64,000 bases of DNA from Petroclostridium sp. X23 (GTDB lineage Bacteria; Bacillota; Clostridia; SK-Y3), in the NCBI RefSeq assembly GCF_030013905.1, contig NZ_CP124862.1:3537051-3601050 (forward strand), given 5' to 3'. Both the position numbers and the translations under genes were made by a program. Of the stretch, positions 15,596 through 29,135 are shown in pieces (the first letter of the stretch is position 1; each line of letters starts with the position of its first letter). The notes beneath the pieces are model-generated. The model searched no databases. It had not been told where the DNA came from and was given only the letters and a program-made list of their open reading frames with translations.

Positions 15596-18500
15596 ATGGT
15601 ACATCCCGTGCAACTTGGAAGAAATGTCAGAATGAGCTATTCGAAAATTGATGAAGTATTGGACATGCCAAATCTTATAGAAGTTCAGAAGAACTCCTAT
15701 AAATGGTTTCTTGAAGAAGGGTTGAGAGAAGTATTTAGAGATGTATCACCCATCACTGACTACACAGGTAATCTAATTCTGGAGTTTGTTGATTATTCTC
15801 TTGAAGACAATCCGAAATATTCGGTTGAAGAATGTAAGGAAAGAGATGCTACATATGCTGCACCGCTAAAAGTAAAAGTAAGACTTATCAATAAGGAAAC
15901 CGGAGAAGTTAAAGAGCAGGAAATATTCATGGGGGACTTTCCGCTTATGACTGACCAGGGGACGTTCATTATTAATGGCGCTGAGAGAGTTATCGTCAGC
16001 CAGTTGGTAAGGTCGCCGGGGATTTACTATGCTATGCAGTTTGACAAAGTGGGTAAGAAATTGTTCTCGGCCACAGTGATTCCGAATAGGGGTGCGTGGT
16101 TGGAATATGAAAACGACTCTAATGATATCTTTTCAGTGAGAATAGATAGAACCAGAAAACTGCCGGTTACAGTATTGATCCGTGCATTAGGGTTTGGTTC
16201 GGATGTACAAATTGTTGACATTCTGGGTGAAGATGAAAGAATACTGACAACCATTGAAAAAGACAGTACAAAAACGGAAGAAGAAGGTTTGCTTGAAGTC
16301 TATAAAAGGTTAAGACCGGGTGAGCCTCCTACGGTTGAAAGCGCGAAATCTTTATTAAGCGGCTTATTCTTTGATGAAAAGAGGTATGACCTCGCAAAGG
16401 TAGGAAGATTCAAATTCAATAAAAAGATGGCAATTTCCGTAAGAATTAACAATCAACGCGCAGCAGAGGATATTATTGATCCTCAAACCGGAGAAATATT
16501 GGTTGAAGCAGGCAGCAGAATTGATAGAGTTACTGCGGAGCGTATACAAAATGCAGGTGTGAATGCCGTTAACGTTGATGTTGAAGGTAGAAAGGTCAAA
16601 GTACTGGGTAACGGTATGGTAGATCTTCAAGCACATGTGAGCTTTGATGTTACCGCTATTGGTATTACTGAAAAAGTGAAATATGATGTGTTAAAAACCA
16701 TTTTGGATGAAAATTCATCTGAAGAGGATATTAAAAATGAGATCAAACAAAGAATCAATGAGTTGATTCCTAAACATATTACCATTGAAGATATCATGGC
16801 ATCCATTAACTATAACAATAACCTTTCTTATAATATTGGTACTATAGATGATATTGACCATTTGGGTAACAGAAGATTGCGTTCTGTAGGGGAACTGCTG
16901 CAAAACCAATTTAGAATCGGATTAGCCAGAATGGAAAGAGTGGTTCGTGAAAGAATGACCATTCAGGATCTTGATATTGTAACACCGCAAGCGCTCATTA
17001 ACATTCGTCCTGTGGCTGCTGCTATTAAGGAGTTCTTTGGAAGCTCCCAGTTGTCTCAGTTCATGGACCAGACCAATCCGCTGGCGGAACTAACACATAA
17101 GCGTAGATTGAGTGCCCTTGGTCCTGGAGGACTAAGCAGAGAAAGAGCCGGATTCGAAGTGCGTGACGTCCACCATTCTCACTACGGACGTATGTGCCCT
17201 ATTGAAACGCCTGAAGGACCTAACATCGGTTTGATCAGTTCATTGAGTACATATGCGAGAATCAATGAATACGGTTTTATTGAGGCGCCATACAGACGGG
17301 TGGATAAAGAAGCCGGTATGGTTACCGATGAAATCGTTTATATGACTGCGGATATTGAAGATGAATATATTGTCGCACAGGCAAACGAGCCGCTGGATGA
17401 AGAAGGAAGATTTATTGATAAAAAGGTTACTGCAAGATTCAAGGAAGAAATCCTTGAAGTAGAAAGTGAAAAAGTTGACTTTATGGACGTTTCACCAAAA
17501 CAGGTAGTGTCGGTAGCAACCGCCATGATCCCGTTCTTGGAAAATGATGATGCGAACCGTGCGCTGATGGGTTCGAACATGCAGCGTCAGGCTGTTCCAC
17601 TATTGAGAACGGATTCTCCTATCGTAGGAACGGGAATGGAATATAAGGCAGCGAAAGATTCGGGCGTTGTTTTGCTGGCCAGAGAGGCGGGCATTGTTGA
17701 AAAGGCTTCTGCCAATGAAATTGTGATCCGGACGGAAAGCGGTAAACGGGATACTTATAAGCTGCTTAAATTTATGCGCTCCAACCAAGGAACATGTATA
17801 AATCAAAAGCCTATCGTGTCCAGAGGCGATAAAGTCCACAAGGGTGAAGTCATCGCGGATGGTCCTTCTACCGATAGAGGAGAAATCGGGCTAGGCAGAA
17901 ATATATTAATCGGATTTATGACTTGGGAAGGCTATAATTATGAGGATGCGATTCTCATCAGTGAAAAGCTGGTTAGAGAAGATGTATTTACTTCTATTCA
18001 TATCGAAGAATATGAATCTGAAGCAAGAGATACCAAACTGGGGCCTGAAGAGATCACCAGAGATATCCCTAATGTCGGTGAAGATGCGTTAAAAGACCTT
18101 GATGAAAGAGGAATTATCCGTATCGGTGCTGAGGTTAGATCGGGAGATATATTGGTAGGTAAGGTGACGCCAAAAGGGGAAACCGAGCTTACGGCTGAAG
18201 AAAGGCTGCTCAGAGCGATCTTCGGTGAAAAGGCTAGAGAAGTGAGAGATACTTCCTTAAGAGTACCTCACGGTGAAGCAGGAATTATCGTAGACGTGAA
18301 AGTATTTACCAGGGAAAATGGGGATGAACTGCCTCCGGGAGTAAATCAGTTGGTAAGATGCTATATCGCTCAAAAGAGAAAGATCTCTGTTGGTGATAAG
18401 ATGGCTGGACGTCACGGAAATAAAGGTGTTATTTCCAGAATACTGCCGGAAGAGGATATGCCGTTCCTACCCGATGGCACACCTTTAGAAATCGTGCTTA

Positions 18501-19333
18501 ATCCGCTGGGAGTACCTTCACGTATGAACATCGGTCAGGTACTTGAAGTTCACTTGGGCTATGCTGCGAAGGCATTAGGATGGAAGATTGCGACACCGGT
18601 ATTTGACGGTGCGACAGAAGAAAATATCATGGAAACCCTTGTGAAGGCAGGATATGACCCGGATGGTAAGACAGTGTTATATGATGGACGAACAGGAGTA
18701 CCATTTGATAATAGAGTAACGGTAGGATATATGTACATTCTCAAGCTGGCGCATCTTGTTGATGACAAGATCCATGCCCGTTCAACCGGTCCGTACTCGC
18801 TGGTAACACAGCAGCCGCTTGGTGGTAAAGCCCAGTTTGGAGGACAGAGATTCGGTGAGATGGAAGTATGGGCACTGGAAGCGTATGGCGCGGCTTATAC
18901 ACTGCAAGAAATTCTTACGGTCAAATCGGATGACGTTGTGGGCCGTGTAAAAACCTATGAAGCCATCGTAAAAGGTGAGAATGTGCCGGAGCCGGGTGTG
19001 CCGGAATCCTTCAAGGTATTAATTAAAGAGCTTCAAAGCTTAGGCTTGGATATCAAGGTACTTAGTGAAGAAAATCAGGAAATCGAGATTAAGGAATCGG
19101 TGGAAGATGAGCTTGAAGACCTGAGCGTGAACATCGAAGGCAGAGAAGATGAAGAGCCTCTTTATGATTATGATGATGATGCAAATGATTTTAATGAAGA
19201 TGAAGTGCTCATTGATGACCTTGATATAGATGAATTGGAAAGTGTAAATAATCTCAATGAGGACCTTCCTGATGATATTTTTGAAGAGGATGACACCTCA
19301 GACGATATAGAAGATTTTGACGAAGAACTATAA
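15596..19333 (+). CDS. rpoB: DNA-directed RNA polymerase subunit beta
   Basis: 1245 residues. The rifampicin region (from about residue 481, [20 protein letters not shown], then [11 protein letters not shown]) is intact and has the sensitive-type residues. [22 protein letters not shown] is the conserved active-site-proximal segment. The last ~90 residues form an acidic tail dominated by D and E, beyond the normal end of the subunit, as in many Lachnospiraceae-type clostridia. GAGGTGAT precedes the ATG. It is transcribed with rpoC, 17 bases downstream, from the promoter at 15342. Confidence 0.98.
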   Translation: MVHPVQLGRNVRMSYSKIDEVLDMPNLIEVQKNSYKWFLEEGLREVFRDVSPITDYTGNLILEFVDYSLEDNPKYSVEECKERDATYAAPLKVKVRLINKETGEVKEQEIFMGDFPLMTDQGTFIINGAERVIVSQLVRSPGIYYAMQFDKVGKKLFSATVIPNRGAWLEYENDSNDIFSVRIDRTRKLPVTVLIRALGFGSDVQIVDILGEDERILTTIEKDSTKTEEEGLLEVYKRLRPGEPPTVESAKSLLSGLFFDEKRYDLAKVGRFKFNKKMAISVRINNQRAAEDIIDPQTGEILVEAGSRIDRVTAERIQNAGVNAVNVDVEGRKVKVLGNGMVDLQAHVSFDVTAIGITEKVKYDVLKTILDENSSEEDIKNEIKQRINELIPKHITIEDIMASINYNNNLSYNIGTIDDIDHLGNRRLRSVGELLQNQFRIGLARMERVVRERMTIQDLDIVTPQALINIRPVAAAIKEFFGSSQLSQFMDQTNPLAELTHKRRLSALGPGGLSRERAGFEVRDVHHSHYGRMCPIETPEGPNIGLISSLSTYARINEYGFIEAPYRRVDKEAGMVTDEIVYMTADIEDEYIVAQANEPLDEEGRFIDKKVTARFKEEILEVESEKVDFMDVSPKQVVSVATAMIPFLENDDANRALMGSNMQRQAVPLLRTDSPIVGTGMEYKAAKDSGVVLLAREAGIVEKASANEIVIRTESGKRDTYKLLKFMRSNQGTCINQKPIVSRGDKVHKGEVIADGPSTDRGEIGLGRNILIGFMTWEGYNYEDAILISEKLVREDVFTSIHIEEYESEARDTKLGPEEITRDIPNVGEDALKDLDERGIIRIGAEVRSGDILVGKVTPKGETELTAEERLLRAIFGEKAREVRDTSLRVPHGEAGIIVDVKVFTRENGDELPPGVNQLVRCYIAQKRKISVGDKMAGRHGNKGVISRILPEEDMPFLPDGTPLEIVLNPLGVPSRMNIGQVLEVHLGYAAKALGWKIATPVFDGATEENIMETLVKAGYDPDGKTVLYDGRTGVPFDNRVTVGYMYILKLAHLVDDKIHARSTGPYSLVTQQPLGGKAQFGGQRFGEMEVWALEAYGAAYTLQEILTVKSDDVVGRVKTYEAIVKGENVPEPGVPESFKVLIKELQSLGLDIKVLSEENQEIEIKESVEDELEDLSVNIEGREDEEPLYDYDDDANDFNEDEVLIDDLDIDELESVNNLNEDLPDDIFEEDDTSDDIEDFDEEL

Positions 19334-19350
19334 GGAAGGGAGCTGAAGCC

Positions 19351-22300
19351 ATGTTTGAGTTTAATAATTTCCAGGCAATTAAGATAGGTCTTGCATCTCC
19401 GGAAAAAATTCGTGAATGGTCCAAAGGTGAGGTAAAAAAACCTGAAACCATTAACTACAGGACGTTAAAACCTGAGAGAGACGGGCTGTTTTGTGAAAGA
19501 ATCTTCGGACCTCAAAAAGACTGGGAATGCCATTGCGGTAAATACAAAAGAATCCGCTACAAAGGCATCGTTTGTGACCGTTGCGGTGTTGAGGTAACAC
19601 GGTCGAAGGTTAGACGTGAACGTATGGGGCATATTGAGCTGGCTGCCCCTGTATCACATATATGGTATTTTAAAGGGATTCCGAGCAGAATGGGCTTGAT
19701 CTTGGATATGTCACCCCGGGCATTGGAAAAAATCCTTTATTTTGCATCCTATGTAGTCATTGACGCAGGAAAAACACCTTTAATGAAAAAGCAGCTGCTT
19801 TCAGAAAAGGAATATAGAGACTCAATGGAGAAATACGGCAACAAATTTAAGGCCGGTATGGGCGCGGAAGCAATCAAAGACCTTCTGCAGGAAATCGAAT
19901 TGGAATCACTTTCAAAAGAGTTAAGAAGAGATTTGAAAGATGCGTCAGGCCAGAAAAAAATAAGAACCATTAAGCGTCTTGAAGTTGTTGAAGCCTTCAG
20001 ACAGTCAGGCAACAGACCGGAGTGGATGATCATGGATGTCGTGCCTGTTATTCCGCCGGAGCTTAGACCGATGGTACAATTAGATGGCGGTAGATTTGCC
20101 ACTTCCGACCTTAATGATTTATATCGAAGAGTAATCAATAGAAATAACCGTTTAAAGAGACTGTTGGATTTAGGTGCGCCTGATATCATCGTAAGGAATG
20201 AGAAGAGAATGCTTCAGGAAGCTGTAGACGCGCTTATTGATAATGGCCGCAGAGGAAGACCGGTTACAGGACCGGGAAATAGACCTCTAAAATCACTGTC
20301 CGATATGCTAAAAGGAAAACAGGGACGTTTCAGACAGAACTTGTTGGGTAAGCGTGTTGACTACTCCGGGCGTTCGGTTATCGTTGTAGGCCCTGAACTT
20401 AAATTGTTCCAATGCGGTCTTCCGAAGGAAATGGCTCTGGAATTGTTTAAACCGTTTGTAATGAAGAAGCTGGTGAATGACGGTTTGGCACATAACATCA
20501 AGAGTGCCAAGAGAATGGTAGAAAGAGTAAAAAATGAAGTATGGGACGTATTGGAAGAGGTAATCAAAGAGCACCCGGTGCTGTTAAATCGTGCGCCTAC
20601 ACTGCATAGACTTGGTATACAAGCATTTGAACCGGTACTTGTTGAAGGTAGAGCGCTTAAGCTTCATCCTCTTGTATGTACCGCATATAATGCTGACTTT
20701 GACGGAGACCAGATGGCGGTTCACGTACCATTGTCTGCCGAAGCGCAGTCGGAAGCAAGGTTCCTCATGCTTTCAGCCAATAACCTGCTTAAGCCTCAGG
20801 ATGGACGTCCGGTTGCCGTACCTACACAGGATATGGTATTGGGAAGCTACTATCTGACCCTTGAGAAAAAAGGCGACAAAGGAGAAGGGAAAATATTCTC
20901 CAACTTTAATGAAGCGATTTTAGCCTATGAAAGCGGAGTAGTCAGCCTGCATGCTGCCGTTAAAGTCAGAGTAAGAAAAATGATTGATGGAGAGCTAAAG
21001 AGTAAACTGATTGACGCAACAGTAGGAAGAATCTTATTCAATGAAGCGATTCCTCAGGATTTAGGATATGTAGATAGAACCGATCCTGACAAAATATTTG
21101 ATTTGGAGATTAACTTCTTAGTCGATAAGAAGCCGTTAGGCAAGATTGTCGATAGATGTATAAGAACACATGGTACGACGGAGACAGCGATTGTTCTGGA
21201 TAGAATTAAATCATTGGGCTTTAAGTATTCAACCCGGGGCGCGATTACCATCAGTGTATCCGATATGGAGATTCCGGGAGCCAAGAAAGACTTCCTTGCG
21301 CAGGCGGAAGAAAAGGTTGATAAGATTACCAAGCAGTATAAGAGAGGTCTTATCTCCGATGAAGAAAGATATAATCTTGTTATAGCAACTTGGAACCAGA
21401 CCAGTGAGAGTGTTACTAATGCACTGATGGACCATTTGGACCGGTTCAATCCGATCTATATGATGGCGCATTCCGGTGCGAGAGGTAGTATCAACCAGAT
21501 CCGTCAGTTGGCGGGGATGAGAGGTCTGATGGCGAATACATCAGGTCGTACCATAGAAATACCGATCAGAGCGAATTTCCGTGAAGGTCTGAATGTATTG
21601 GAATACTTCATATCCACTCATGGTGCCAGAAAAGGTTTGGCGGATACGGCGTTAAGAACAGCTGACTCGGGATACCTCACAAGAAGATTGGTAGATGTCA
21701 GTCAGGATGTTATTGTAAGAGAGATAGATTGCGGAACCACTGAAGGAATGGTACTTAAAGATATCAAAGACGGTAATGAGATCATAGAAGGCTTGGAGGA
21801 TAGACTATTAGGCCGCTATACTATGGAAGATGTGCTGCACCCTGAAACAGGAGAAGTGATTGTTCCTAGCGGACATATGATGAGTGATGATGATGCCGCA
21901 AAAATCGTTAAAGCTAACGTTAAGAAAGTGAAGATACGTTCGGTGCTCACCTGTCATTCCAAATCCGGTGTATGCGCAAAATGCTATGGCTCCAACCTTG
22001 CTACCGGCGAAGAAGTAAATGTAGGCGAAGCGGTAGGTATTATCGCAGCCCAATCCATCGGTGAGCCCGGAACGCAGCTCACCATGAGAACCTTCCATAC
22101 CGGCGGGGTTGCAGGGGATGATATCACACAGGGTCTACCTAGAGTAGAAGAACTATTTGAAGCCAGAAAACCTAAAGGATTGGCGATCGTTGCGGAAATA
22201 CCCGGTACTGTGAAGAATAGTGAATCCAAGAAGAAAAGAGAGATCATTATTTCTAATAATGAAACCGGAGAATCTAAGACATATCTCATCCCTTACGGTT

Positions 22301-22866
22301 CAAGAATCAAGGTAGCCGATGGCGATGTAGTAGAAGCAGCGGACGAATTAACCGAAGGTTCGGTAAATCCGCATGATATATTAAAGATCAAGGGACGGCA
22401 GGCTGTGCAGGCATATATGATCCAGGAAGTACAGCGAGTGTACAGACTCCAGGGTGTTGATATCAATGACAAGCATATCGAAGTCATTGTAAGACAGATG
22501 CTTCGTAAGGTGAAGCTTGATGAATCGGGAGATACCGACCTGTTAATCGGCAGCTTGGTAGATATGTTTGAATTTGAACAAAAGAACAATGAAGCTTTGG
22601 AACAAGGACTTGAACCTGCCCAAGGCGGTCGTGTACTGCTTGGTATCACCAAAGCATCTCTGGCGACCGAGTCCTTCCTATCAGCGGCATCTTTCCAGGA
22701 AACCACACGGGTACTTACGGAAGCCGCGATAAAAGGAAAGATAGATCCTCTTGTAGGGTTGAAAGAAAATGTTATTATCGGTAAACTTGTTCCCGCAGGA
22801 ACAGGTATGACGCGATACAGAGATATAAGCATCGAATCTGTCGAAGAGCCGCTGGTAATCGAATAA
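19351..22866 (+). CDS. rpoC: DNA-directed RNA polymerase subunit beta'
   Basis: 1171 residues, the usual clostridial length. The N-terminal zinc site is [20 protein letters not shown], the catalytic magnesium loop is NADFDGDQM (about residue 450), and a second cysteine cluster, [14 protein letters not shown], lies near residue 875. No large insertion is seen. AAGGAAGGGAG precedes the ATG. The gene closes the rpoBC unit; the family-B half element just after it can form a terminator-like hairpin. Confidence 0.98.
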   Translation: MFEFNNFQAIKIGLASPEKIREWSKGEVKKPETINYRTLKPERDGLFCERIFGPQKDWECHCGKYKRIRYKGIVCDRCGVEVTRSKVRRERMGHIELAAPVSHIWYFKGIPSRMGLILDMSPRALEKILYFASYVVIDAGKTPLMKKQLLSEKEYRDSMEKYGNKFKAGMGAEAIKDLLQEIELESLSKELRRDLKDASGQKKIRTIKRLEVVEAFRQSGNRPEWMIMDVVPVIPPELRPMVQLDGGRFATSDLNDLYRRVINRNNRLKRLLDLGAPDIIVRNEKRMLQEAVDALIDNGRRGRPVTGPGNRPLKSLSDMLKGKQGRFRQNLLGKRVDYSGRSVIVVGPELKLFQCGLPKEMALELFKPFVMKKLVNDGLAHNIKSAKRMVERVKNEVWDVLEEVIKEHPVLLNRAPTLHRLGIQAFEPVLVEGRALKLHPLVCTAYNADFDGDQMAVHVPLSAEAQSEARFLMLSANNLLKPQDGRPVAVPTQDMVLGSYYLTLEKKGDKGEGKIFSNFNEAILAYESGVVSLHAAVKVRVRKMIDGELKSKLIDATVGRILFNEAIPQDLGYVDRTDPDKIFDLEINFLVDKKPLGKIVDRCIRTHGTTETAIVLDRIKSLGFKYSTRGAITISVSDMEIPGAKKDFLAQAEEKVDKITKQYKRGLISDEERYNLVIATWNQTSESVTNALMDHLDRFNPIYMMAHSGARGSINQIRQLAGMRGLMANTSGRTIEIPIRANFREGLNVLEYFISTHGARKGLADTALRTADSGYLTRRLVDVSQDVIVREIDCGTTEGMVLKDIKDGNEIIEGLEDRLLGRYTMEDVLHPETGEVIVPSGHMMSDDDAAKIVKANVKKVKIRSVLTCHSKSGVCAKCYGSNLATGEEVNVGEAVGIIAAQSIGEPGTQLTMRTFHTGGVAGDDITQGLPRVEELFEARKPKGLAIVAEIPGTVKNSESKKKREIIISNNETGESKTYLIPYGSRIKVADGDVVEAADELTEGSVNPHDILKIKGRQAVQAYMIQEVQRVYRLQGVDINDKHIEVIVRQMLRKVKLDESGDTDLLIGSLVDMFEFEQKNNEALEQGLEPAQGGRVLLGITKASLATESFLSAASFQETTRVLTEAAIKGKIDPLVGLKENVIIGKLVPAGTGMTRYRDISIESVEEPLVIE

Positions 22867-22891
22867 ATTTACAATCGGTTCAGGATATAAA

Positions 22892-22930
22892 TGTAGGGGC
22901 AGGCCTTGTGTCTGCCCTTATGCTTTTTTC
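22892..22930. repeat. family B half-copy (B3) placed as a terminator after rpoC
   Basis: One arm of family B, TGTAGGGGCAGGCCTTGTGT followed by CTGCCC, folds on itself (GGGCAG/CTGCCC) and is followed by TTATGCTTTTTTC. The second arm is absent. It is the only hairpin with a T run between rpoC and the next promoter, so it probably ends rpoBC transcription. Confidence 0.65.
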
Positions 22931-22942
22931 TCAACAAAACCC

Positions 22943-22971
22943 TTGACACTGATTTGCTTCAATGATAAAAT
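22943..22971 (+). promoter_or_regulatory. promoter of the L7Ae-rpsL-rpsG-fusA-tuf unit
   Basis: TTGACA (22943-22948), 17 bases, TAAAAT (22966-22971), about 70 bases before the L7Ae-like start. Confidence 0.8.
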
Positions 22972-23039
22972 ATTGCAGTGTGTGAAAATACACAGTTTTT
23001 TATACTTCATTAAATGTGCAATCAGGGGGATAATATTTG

Positions 23040-23285
23040 ATGTTAGATGAACTCAAGACTGCAAATAAGATTGTAGGAATAAAGCAATCTATAAAAGCAA
23101 TACAAACCGGTAAAGTGAAAAAAGCATTTATAGCAAAAGACGCAGAAGAAAAAGTAACAGGACATTTTAAAGAACTTTGCCAAAGTCACTCTGTCCCGAT
23201 TGAATATGTGAACACCATGAAAGAATTGGGAAAAGCATGCGACATAACCGTAGGAGCGGCAGTAGCAGTCATTGTTAGTGAATAA
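23040..23285 (+). CDS. L7Ae/L30e/eL8-like RNA-binding protein (YbxF/RplGB type)
   Basis: 81 residues. The segments TGKVKKAFIAKDAEEKV and TMKELGKACDITVGAAVAVIV match the L7Ae fold, which recognises kink-turn RNA. Its place just before rpsL is the standard one for the Bacillus YbxF homologue. AGGGGGA precedes the ATG at 23040; a TTG three bases earlier is an unlikely start. It is probably a ribosome-associated or kink-turn-binding protein of non-essential role. Confidence 0.92.
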   Translation: MLDELKTANKIVGIKQSIKAIQTGKVKKAFIAKDAEEKVTGHFKELCQSHSVPIEYVNTMKELGKACDITVGAAVAVIVSE

Positions 23286-23427
23286 TTAATAGTGAATAGT
23301 GAATAATTGAAAAGCGCTAAGTTTGCTCCTGTATTTTTTATATTGAAATAGCAGCTAATAGATGAACCGCTAGCTGCCATATACGCCAATTACAATTATT
23401 AATTGTTAATTGTTAATTATTAATTGA
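23284..23427. repeat. paired period-7 tracts in the L7Ae-rpsL spacer
   Basis: AATTAAT/AGTGAAT-type units overlap and follow the stop (23284-23310), and ATTAATT/GTTAATT units lie at 23396-23427, just before the rpsL binding site. The arms are partly complementary. Confidence 0.75.
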
Positions 23428-23447
23428 TCTCGAGGGGAGGTGTATGA

Positions 23448-23879
23448 ATGCCAACATTTAACCAGCTTGTAAGAAAAGGAAGAGAAACAACCGAAAAAAA
23501 GTCAACGGCTCCTGCTCTTCAAAGAGGATTAAACTCATTGAAGAAAATGCCGACTGACCAAAGCTCGCCACAAAAAAGAGGAGTATGTACAGCAGTTAAA
23601 ACCATGACTCCTAAGAAGCCGAACTCTGCGTTAAGAAAAATTGCCAGAGTAAGACTTACCAATGGTGTAGAAGTAACAGCTTATATCCCTGGGATTGGAC
23701 ATAATCTTCAGGAGCATAGCGTTGTTCTGATCAGAGGTGGTAGAGTTAAGGACCTTCCTGGTGTGAGATATCACATCATCAGAGGAACTCTGGATACTGC
23801 TGGAGTTGCTAAGAGAATGCAGGGAAGGTCGAAATATGGTGCAAAGAGACCTAAACCAGGTGCTGCAGCAAAAAAATAA
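23448..23879 (+). CDS. rpsL: 30S ribosomal protein S12
   Basis: 143 residues. The core decoding loop [17 protein letters not shown] and the [25 protein letters not shown] segment are intact, with the streptomycin-sensitive lysine. Compared with the short form, it has an insert [15 protein letters not shown] between KKSTAPALQ and PQKRGVCT, as seen in many Lachnospiraceae-like clostridia. GGGGAGGTG precedes the ATG. Confidence 0.97.
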   Translation: MPTFNQLVRKGRETTEKKSTAPALQRGLNSLKKMPTDQSSPQKRGVCTAVKTMTPKKPNSALRKIARVRLTNGVEVTAYIPGIGHNLQEHSVVLIRGGRVKDLPGVRYHIIRGTLDTAGVAKRMQGRSKYGAKRPKPGAAAKK

Positions 23880-23994
23880 TAAGAATGAATTGATTCGTGC
23901 GGTATGCACGAAACTTAGGTGCGACGTACGGAGTTTATATATATAGTTATTATAAATTACAAGTAGTCAGCACTGACGGCAACCGGATTAATTC

Positions 23995-24610
<616 letters not shown>

Positions 24611-24611
<1 letters not shown>

Positions 24612-24855
24612 AATAGTGAGGAGTGAACAGTGGGGAGTGGGGAGCAAAATCCTGACGATCCATAAGGTAAACTTATTAGCTATTAATTTCCAGGTGTAAA
24701 AATGTCTATTTTAGTCTAAATATATAAGCATATATTGTATATTAGTATATGCGAAAAGAATGTATAAAATAAGTATTAATTATTGATAGGGATAATAGAG
24801 TTTGGGACAACGGGAAGAATACTCCCCACTCCCCACTCATCACTCCCCACTCATT
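24611..24855. repeat. paired period-7 tracts in the rpsG-fusA spacer (AGTGGGG family)
   Basis: AGTGAGG, AGTGAAC, AGTGGGG, AGTGGGG at 24615-24645 and the complementary CCCCACT, CCCCACT, CATCACT, CCCCACT at 24823-24855 bracket a ~175 base segment. A short ATTAGCT/ATTAATT remnant lies at 24678. The right tract ends only 19 bases before the fusA start. Confidence 0.9.
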
Positions 24856-24873
24856 GAGGAAAGGAGGAGTTCT

Positions 24874-26961
24874 GTGCCAAGAGAATTCTCATTACTAAAA
24901 ACAAGAAATATAGGTATCATGGCGCACATCGATGCCGGTAAGACAACTACAACAGAAAGAATTCTATTTTATACAGGTAGGGTTCATAAAATCGGTGAAG
25001 TTCATGAAGGTGCTGCAACCATGGACTGGATGGAGCAGGAACAGGAAAGAGGAATCACCATTACATCTGCTGCAACGACAGCGCAATGGAATGATCATAG
25101 AATCAATATTATAGACACACCAGGACACGTTGATTTTACTGTTGAAGTTGAAAGATCTTTAAGAGTACTTGACGGATCTGTAACTGTATTCTGTGCAAAA
25201 GGTGGTGTTGAGCCGCAGTCGGAAACAGTTTGGCGTCAGGCAGATAAATACGGAGTTCCTCGTATGGCCTATGTAAACAAAATGGATATTATGGGAGCTG
25301 ACTTCTATAATGTTGTAGCCATGATGAAGGATAGATTAAAATGTAATGCAGTGCCGATTCAATTGCCTATCGGTCAGGAAGATACCTTTAAAGGCATCAT
25401 CGACCTGGTAGCAATGAAAGCATATATGTATTATGATGATCTTGGAAAAGATATCAGAGAAGAAGAAATTCCTGCTGATATGAAAGACAAGGCGGAAGAA
25501 TATCATGCGGCCCTTCTTGAAGCTGTTGCTGAACAAGATGAAGAGCTCATGATGAAATACCTTGAAGGTGAAGAGATTACGATCGATGAACTTAAGAAAG
25601 GGATCAGATCAGCTACGATTGCTGTACAAATGATTCCTGTTCTTTGTGGTACTTCTTACAAAAATAAAGGGGTACAGAAGTTACTTGATTCAGTTATCGA
25701 ATATATGCCTTCTCCGCTGGATGTACCTGCAATCAAAGGGATTATTCCTGAAGCTGAAGGGGAAGAAGGGGTTCGTCCATCAAGTGATGAAGAACCATTC
25801 GCAGCTTTAGCATTTAAGATTATGACTGACCCTTATGTAGGAAAGCTTTGCTTCTTCAGAGTATATTCCGGTACGCTGGATTCCGGTTCCCATGTTCTTA
25901 ACTCTGTAAAGGGTAAGAGAGAACGTATCGGACGTATCCTTCAGATGCATGCGAACCACAGACAGGATATTACAACGGTATATGCCGGAGATATTGCTGC
26001 AGCGGTTGGTTTGAAAGATACCACTACCGGAGATACATTGTGTGACGAAGCAAACCCGATCATTCTTGAGTCTATGGAATTCCCGGAACCGGTTATCAAG
26101 GTTGCGATTGAGCCTAAGACAAAAGCCGGGCAGGAAAAAATGGGTATTGCGCTTTCTAAGCTTGCGGAAGAAGATCCGACATTCAGAACATATACCGATG
26201 AAGATACAGGGCAAACAATCATCGCCGGAATGGGTGAATTGCATCTTGAAATCATTGTTGACCGTCTCTTAAGAGAGTTTAAGGTTGAAGCAAATGTAGG
26301 TAAACCTCAAGTTTCCTATAAAGAAACAATCAGAAAAGCGGTTAAGATTGAACATAAATATGCAAGACAGTCCGGTGGTAAAGGTCAATACGGACACGTA
26401 TTCCTTGAAATTGAGCCGCAAGAACCGGGAAAAGGTTACGAATTTGTCAGCAAAATCGTTGGGGGAGCTATCCCTAAAGAATATATCGCTCCCGTTGATG
26501 CCGGTGTACAAGGTGCTATGCAAGCCGGTGTACTTGCAGGATTCAATGTTGTTGACGTAAAAGTAACATTGTATGATGGTTCTTACCATGAAGTTGACTC
26601 CTCAGAAATGGCGTTTAAAATTGCCGGTTCTATGGCTTTCAAAGAAGGCTGCAGAAAAGCGGATCCGGTTCTGTTAGAGCCAATCATGAAGGTTGTTGTT
26701 ATGGTTCCTGAAGACTACATGGGAGATGTAATGGGCGACCTGAACTCCAGAAGAGGTCAGATCCAAGGTATGGAAGCAAGACCTGGAGCACAGCAGATTA
26801 CTGCAAATGTTCCGCTTGGTGAAATGTTTGGATACGCAACGACATTACGTTCCAGAACCCAAGGTAGAGGTACCTTCAGTATGGAACCTAGCCACTTTGA
26901 AGAAGTACCGAAGAGCATTCAGGAAACAATTATTACTTCAAGAACAAAGAAAGCAGACTAA
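24874..26961 (+). CDS. fusA: translation elongation factor G
   Basis: 695 residues. The G domain begins with [15 protein letters not shown], followed by [14 protein letters not shown] (switch I) and DTPGHVDFT (G3), and [10 protein letters not shown] (G4). Domain IV carries [15 protein letters not shown]. It drives ribosomal translocation with GTP. The start is GTG 24874 after AAAGGAGGAG; the in-frame upstream stretch from 24802 consists of the heptamer tract translated and is not coding. Confidence 0.97.
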   Translation: MPREFSLLKTRNIGIMAHIDAGKTTTTERILFYTGRVHKIGEVHEGAATMDWMEQEQERGITITSAATTAQWNDHRINIIDTPGHVDFTVEVERSLRVLDGSVTVFCAKGGVEPQSETVWRQADKYGVPRMAYVNKMDIMGADFYNVVAMMKDRLKCNAVPIQLPIGQEDTFKGIIDLVAMKAYMYYDDLGKDIREEEIPADMKDKAEEYHAALLEAVAEQDEELMMKYLEGEEITIDELKKGIRSATIAVQMIPVLCGTSYKNKGVQKLLDSVIEYMPSPLDVPAIKGIIPEAEGEEGVRPSSDEEPFAALAFKIMTDPYVGKLCFFRVYSGTLDSGSHVLNSVKGKRERIGRILQMHANHRQDITTVYAGDIAAAVGLKDTTTGDTLCDEANPIILESMEFPEPVIKVAIEPKTKAGQEKMGIALSKLAEEDPTFRTYTDEDTGQTIIAGMGELHLEIIVDRLLREFKVEANVGKPQVSYKETIRKAVKIEHKYARQSGGKGQYGHVFLEIEPQEPGKGYEFVSKIVGGAIPKEYIAPVDAGVQGAMQAGVLAGFNVVDVKVTLYDGSYHEVDSSEMAFKIAGSMAFKEGCRKADPVLLEPIMKVVVMVPEDYMGDVMGDLNSRRGQIQGMEARPGAQQITANVPLGEMFGYATTLRSRTQGRGTFSMEPSHFEEVPKSIQETIITSRTKKAD

Positions 26962-26970
26962 CCGATATAA

Positions 26971-27210
26971 AATGTACAATGGACATTGGACAATGTACAA
27001 TGAATGGTTTGAGCTTATTAGAAAGTTTTATAACAGATTTCTAATTACTTCTTGAAAATATGAAATATTAGTAATAAAATGTTTAAAACAGATATTTCGC
27101 AGGATGAGCCTGCAAAAAATATTTAATATTAATACAAATGGGGATGGAAGTGGAAATGGAAGTGTGAGTACGCTCATCATTGTCCATTGTCCATTGTCCA
27201 TTGTCCATTA
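26971..27210. repeat. paired period-7 tracts in the fusA-tuf spacer
   Basis: AATGTAC/AATGGAC/ATTGGAC units at 26971-27005 and CATTGTC units (four in a row) at 27178-27210 are complementary across ~170 bases. The right tract ends shortly before the tuf ribosome binding site. Confidence 0.88.
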
Positions 27211-27232
27211 ATACAAGAGGGAGGATTTTAAA

Positions 27233-28435
27233 ATGGCAAAAGCTAAATTCGAGAGAAACAAACCCCATGTTAACATTGGTACAATTGGTCACGTTGACCA
27301 TGGTAAAACTTCATTAACAGCTGCAATCACAAAAGTTTTAGGTTTTTCCGGTAAAGCTAACTATACTGCATACGACCAGATCGATAAAGCTCCGGAAGAA
27401 AGAGAAAGAGGTATCACTATCTCTACTGCTCACGTTGAATATGAAACAGATAACAGACACTATGCTCACGTTGACTGCCCGGGACATGCTGACTATGTTA
27501 AAAACATGATCACCGGTGCTGCTCAGATGGACGGTGGTATCCTTGTTGTATCTGCTGCTGACGGCCCAATGCCTCAGACTAGAGAACACATTCTTCTTTC
27601 CAGACAGGTTGGTGTTCCTTATATCGTAGTATTTATGAACAAAGCAGATATGGTTGATGATGAAGAATTATTAGAGTTAGTTGAAATGGAAATCAGAGAA
27701 TTATTAAGCGAATATGAATTCCCAGGTGATGATATTCCAATCGTTAAGGGTTCAGCTTTAGTAGCGCTTGAATCTACTTCAACTGATGTTAATGCACCTG
27801 AATATGCTCCGATTCTGAAGTTGATGGAAGAAGTAGATGCTTACATTCCAACTCCGGAAAGAAAAAGCGACCTTCCGTTCTTAATGCCTGTAGAAGATGT
27901 ATTCTCCATCACTGGACGTGGTACAGTTGCTACCGGTAGAGTAGAAAGAGGAACACTTAAGGTTTCTGAAGAAGTTGAACTAGTAGGTCTTTCTGAAGCG
28001 CCGAGAAAAGTTGTTGTAACCGGTATCGAAATGTTCAGAAAGCTTCTTGACCAGGCTCAAGCTGGTGACAATATCGGTGCACTTCTAAGAGGTGTTCAGA
28101 GAGATGAAATCGAAAGAGGACAGGTTTTAGCTAAACCAGGATCCATTAAACCGCACACTAAGTTTAAAGGTGAAGTTTATGTATTAACTAAAGAAGAAGG
28201 TGGAAGACATACTCCTTTCTTCAACAACTACAGACCACAGTTCTATTTCAGAACTACTGACGTTACCGGTGTTTGCAATCTGCCGGAAGGCACTGAAATG
28301 TGTATGCCTGGTGACAACATCACTATGGATGTTGAACTGATTACTAACATCGCTATCGAAGAAGGATTAAGATTCGCTATCCGTGAAGGCGGAAGAACTG
28401 TAGGATCCGGCGTTGTTACATCTATCGTTGAATAA
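27233..28435 (+). CDS. tuf: translation elongation factor Tu
   Basis: 400 residues. GTPase motifs are [42 protein letters not shown] and SALVALES. Domain 2 begins [13 protein letters not shown]. It carries aminoacyl-tRNA to the ribosome. GGGAGGAT precedes the ATG. A clear terminator follows, so it ends the rpsL-rpsG-fusA-tuf unit. Confidence 0.98.
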   Translation: MAKAKFERNKPHVNIGTIGHVDHGKTSLTAAITKVLGFSGKANYTAYDQIDKAPEERERGITISTAHVEYETDNRHYAHVDCPGHADYVKNMITGAAQMDGGILVVSAADGPMPQTREHILLSRQVGVPYIVVFMNKADMVDDEELLELVEMEIRELLSEYEFPGDDIPIVKGSALVALESTSTDVNAPEYAPILKLMEEVDAYIPTPERKSDLPFLMPVEDVFSITGRGTVATGRVERGTLKVSEEVELVGLSEAPRKVVVTGIEMFRKLLDQAQAGDNIGALLRGVQRDEIERGQVLAKPGSIKPHTKFKGEVYVLTKEEGGRHTPFFNNYRPQFYFRTTDVTGVCNLPEGTEMCMPGDNITMDVELITNIAIEEGLRFAIREGGRTVGSGVVTSIVE

Positions 28436-28450
28436 TTAAATATAAGCTAA

Positions 28451-28486
28451 GCAAAAACGCGTCTAATGATAGGCGCGTTTTTTTGC
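28451..28486 (+). terminator. intrinsic terminator after tuf
   Basis: AAAACGCG with CGCGTTTT around a ~12 base loop, then TTTTTGCG. In the rest of the 28487-28740 spacer I see nothing that I can support. Confidence 0.85.
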
Positions 28487-28740
28487 GCTGTATAGAAAAA
28501 TACTATTACAATCTTTGACATAAACATCTAAAACAAATCATTACTTTACAATTCAGAACCCTCCATGTCACAATTCGTTGTATATTGCGACCGATAATGA
28601 TTGAAATAACAAAGTCCATCTAATATAATATAAAATGAATAAAAACCCAAATAATGGATATTATTTTGATAGGAATATTATGATTGTAATAATATTTCTT
28701 TGTTGATCTCGCAAGGATATGCATGGGGGGACGAGTAAAT

Positions 28741-28968
28741 ATGAAAAAAATCGTGGTGCACAAAGATGGGTGGAATACAGCAGCTGCTATTGCTGGCCCG
28801 TTTTGGTATATATACCGTAATATGCCTGGGAAGGGATTACTGATGCTGCTCATTTGCTTATGCTCATTAGGCATCGGCATTATTCCGGTATGGATTTACT
28901 GCGGGTTTCAGGCCAATAAGGATTTCTACCAACTTTTAAAGAGAAGAAATATATATATCGATCATTAA
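28741..28968 (+). CDS. small two-span membrane protein, DUF2628-like (paralogue 1)
   Basis: 75 residues: a short N-terminus KIVVHKDGWNTAAAIAGPFWYIYRNM, then a glycine-bounded hydrophobic region GKGLLMLLICLCSLGIGIIPVWIYCGF and a basic end. The pattern DGW...GPFWYIY...M.GKG resembles the small DUF2628/YggT-neighbour type membrane proteins. ATG 28741 is preferred over 28723, since GGGGGGA lies between them. A close paralogue follows at 29136 (GKGxLMLxIC and GIGIIPVWIYCG are shared), so this is a tandem duplication. Function unknown. Confidence 0.75.
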   Translation: MKKIVVHKDGWNTAAAIAGPFWYIYRNMPGKGLLMLLICLCSLGIGIIPVWIYCGFQANKDFYQLLKRRNIYIDH

Positions 28969-29009
28969 TACTTCCATAAAAATTTTTATAGATCAATCGT
29001 TTAATGCTG

Positions 29010-29037
29010 AAAGGGCAGGCCTATACCTGTCCTTTTG
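29010..29037 (+). terminator. intrinsic terminator after paralogue 1
   Basis: AAAGGGCAGG and CCTGTCCTTT form a 10-base stem with one G-U pair around a short loop, ending in TTTT. It separates the two paralogues, which therefore appear to be separate units. Confidence 0.7.
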
Positions 29038-29135
29038 GCATTGTTTACATTATTGTAACAATTAATCGAATAACCGTAACATTAGCATGATAAATATATA
29101 CTGCAAGCATAATGTGGAAAAAGCAGGAGGTGCAC

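Noticed and set aside
24802..24873. Extended N-terminus of EF-G
   Set aside because: The extra codons translate the CCCCACT heptamer tract, and the GTG at 24874 has the AAAGGAGGAG binding site and the normal family start.
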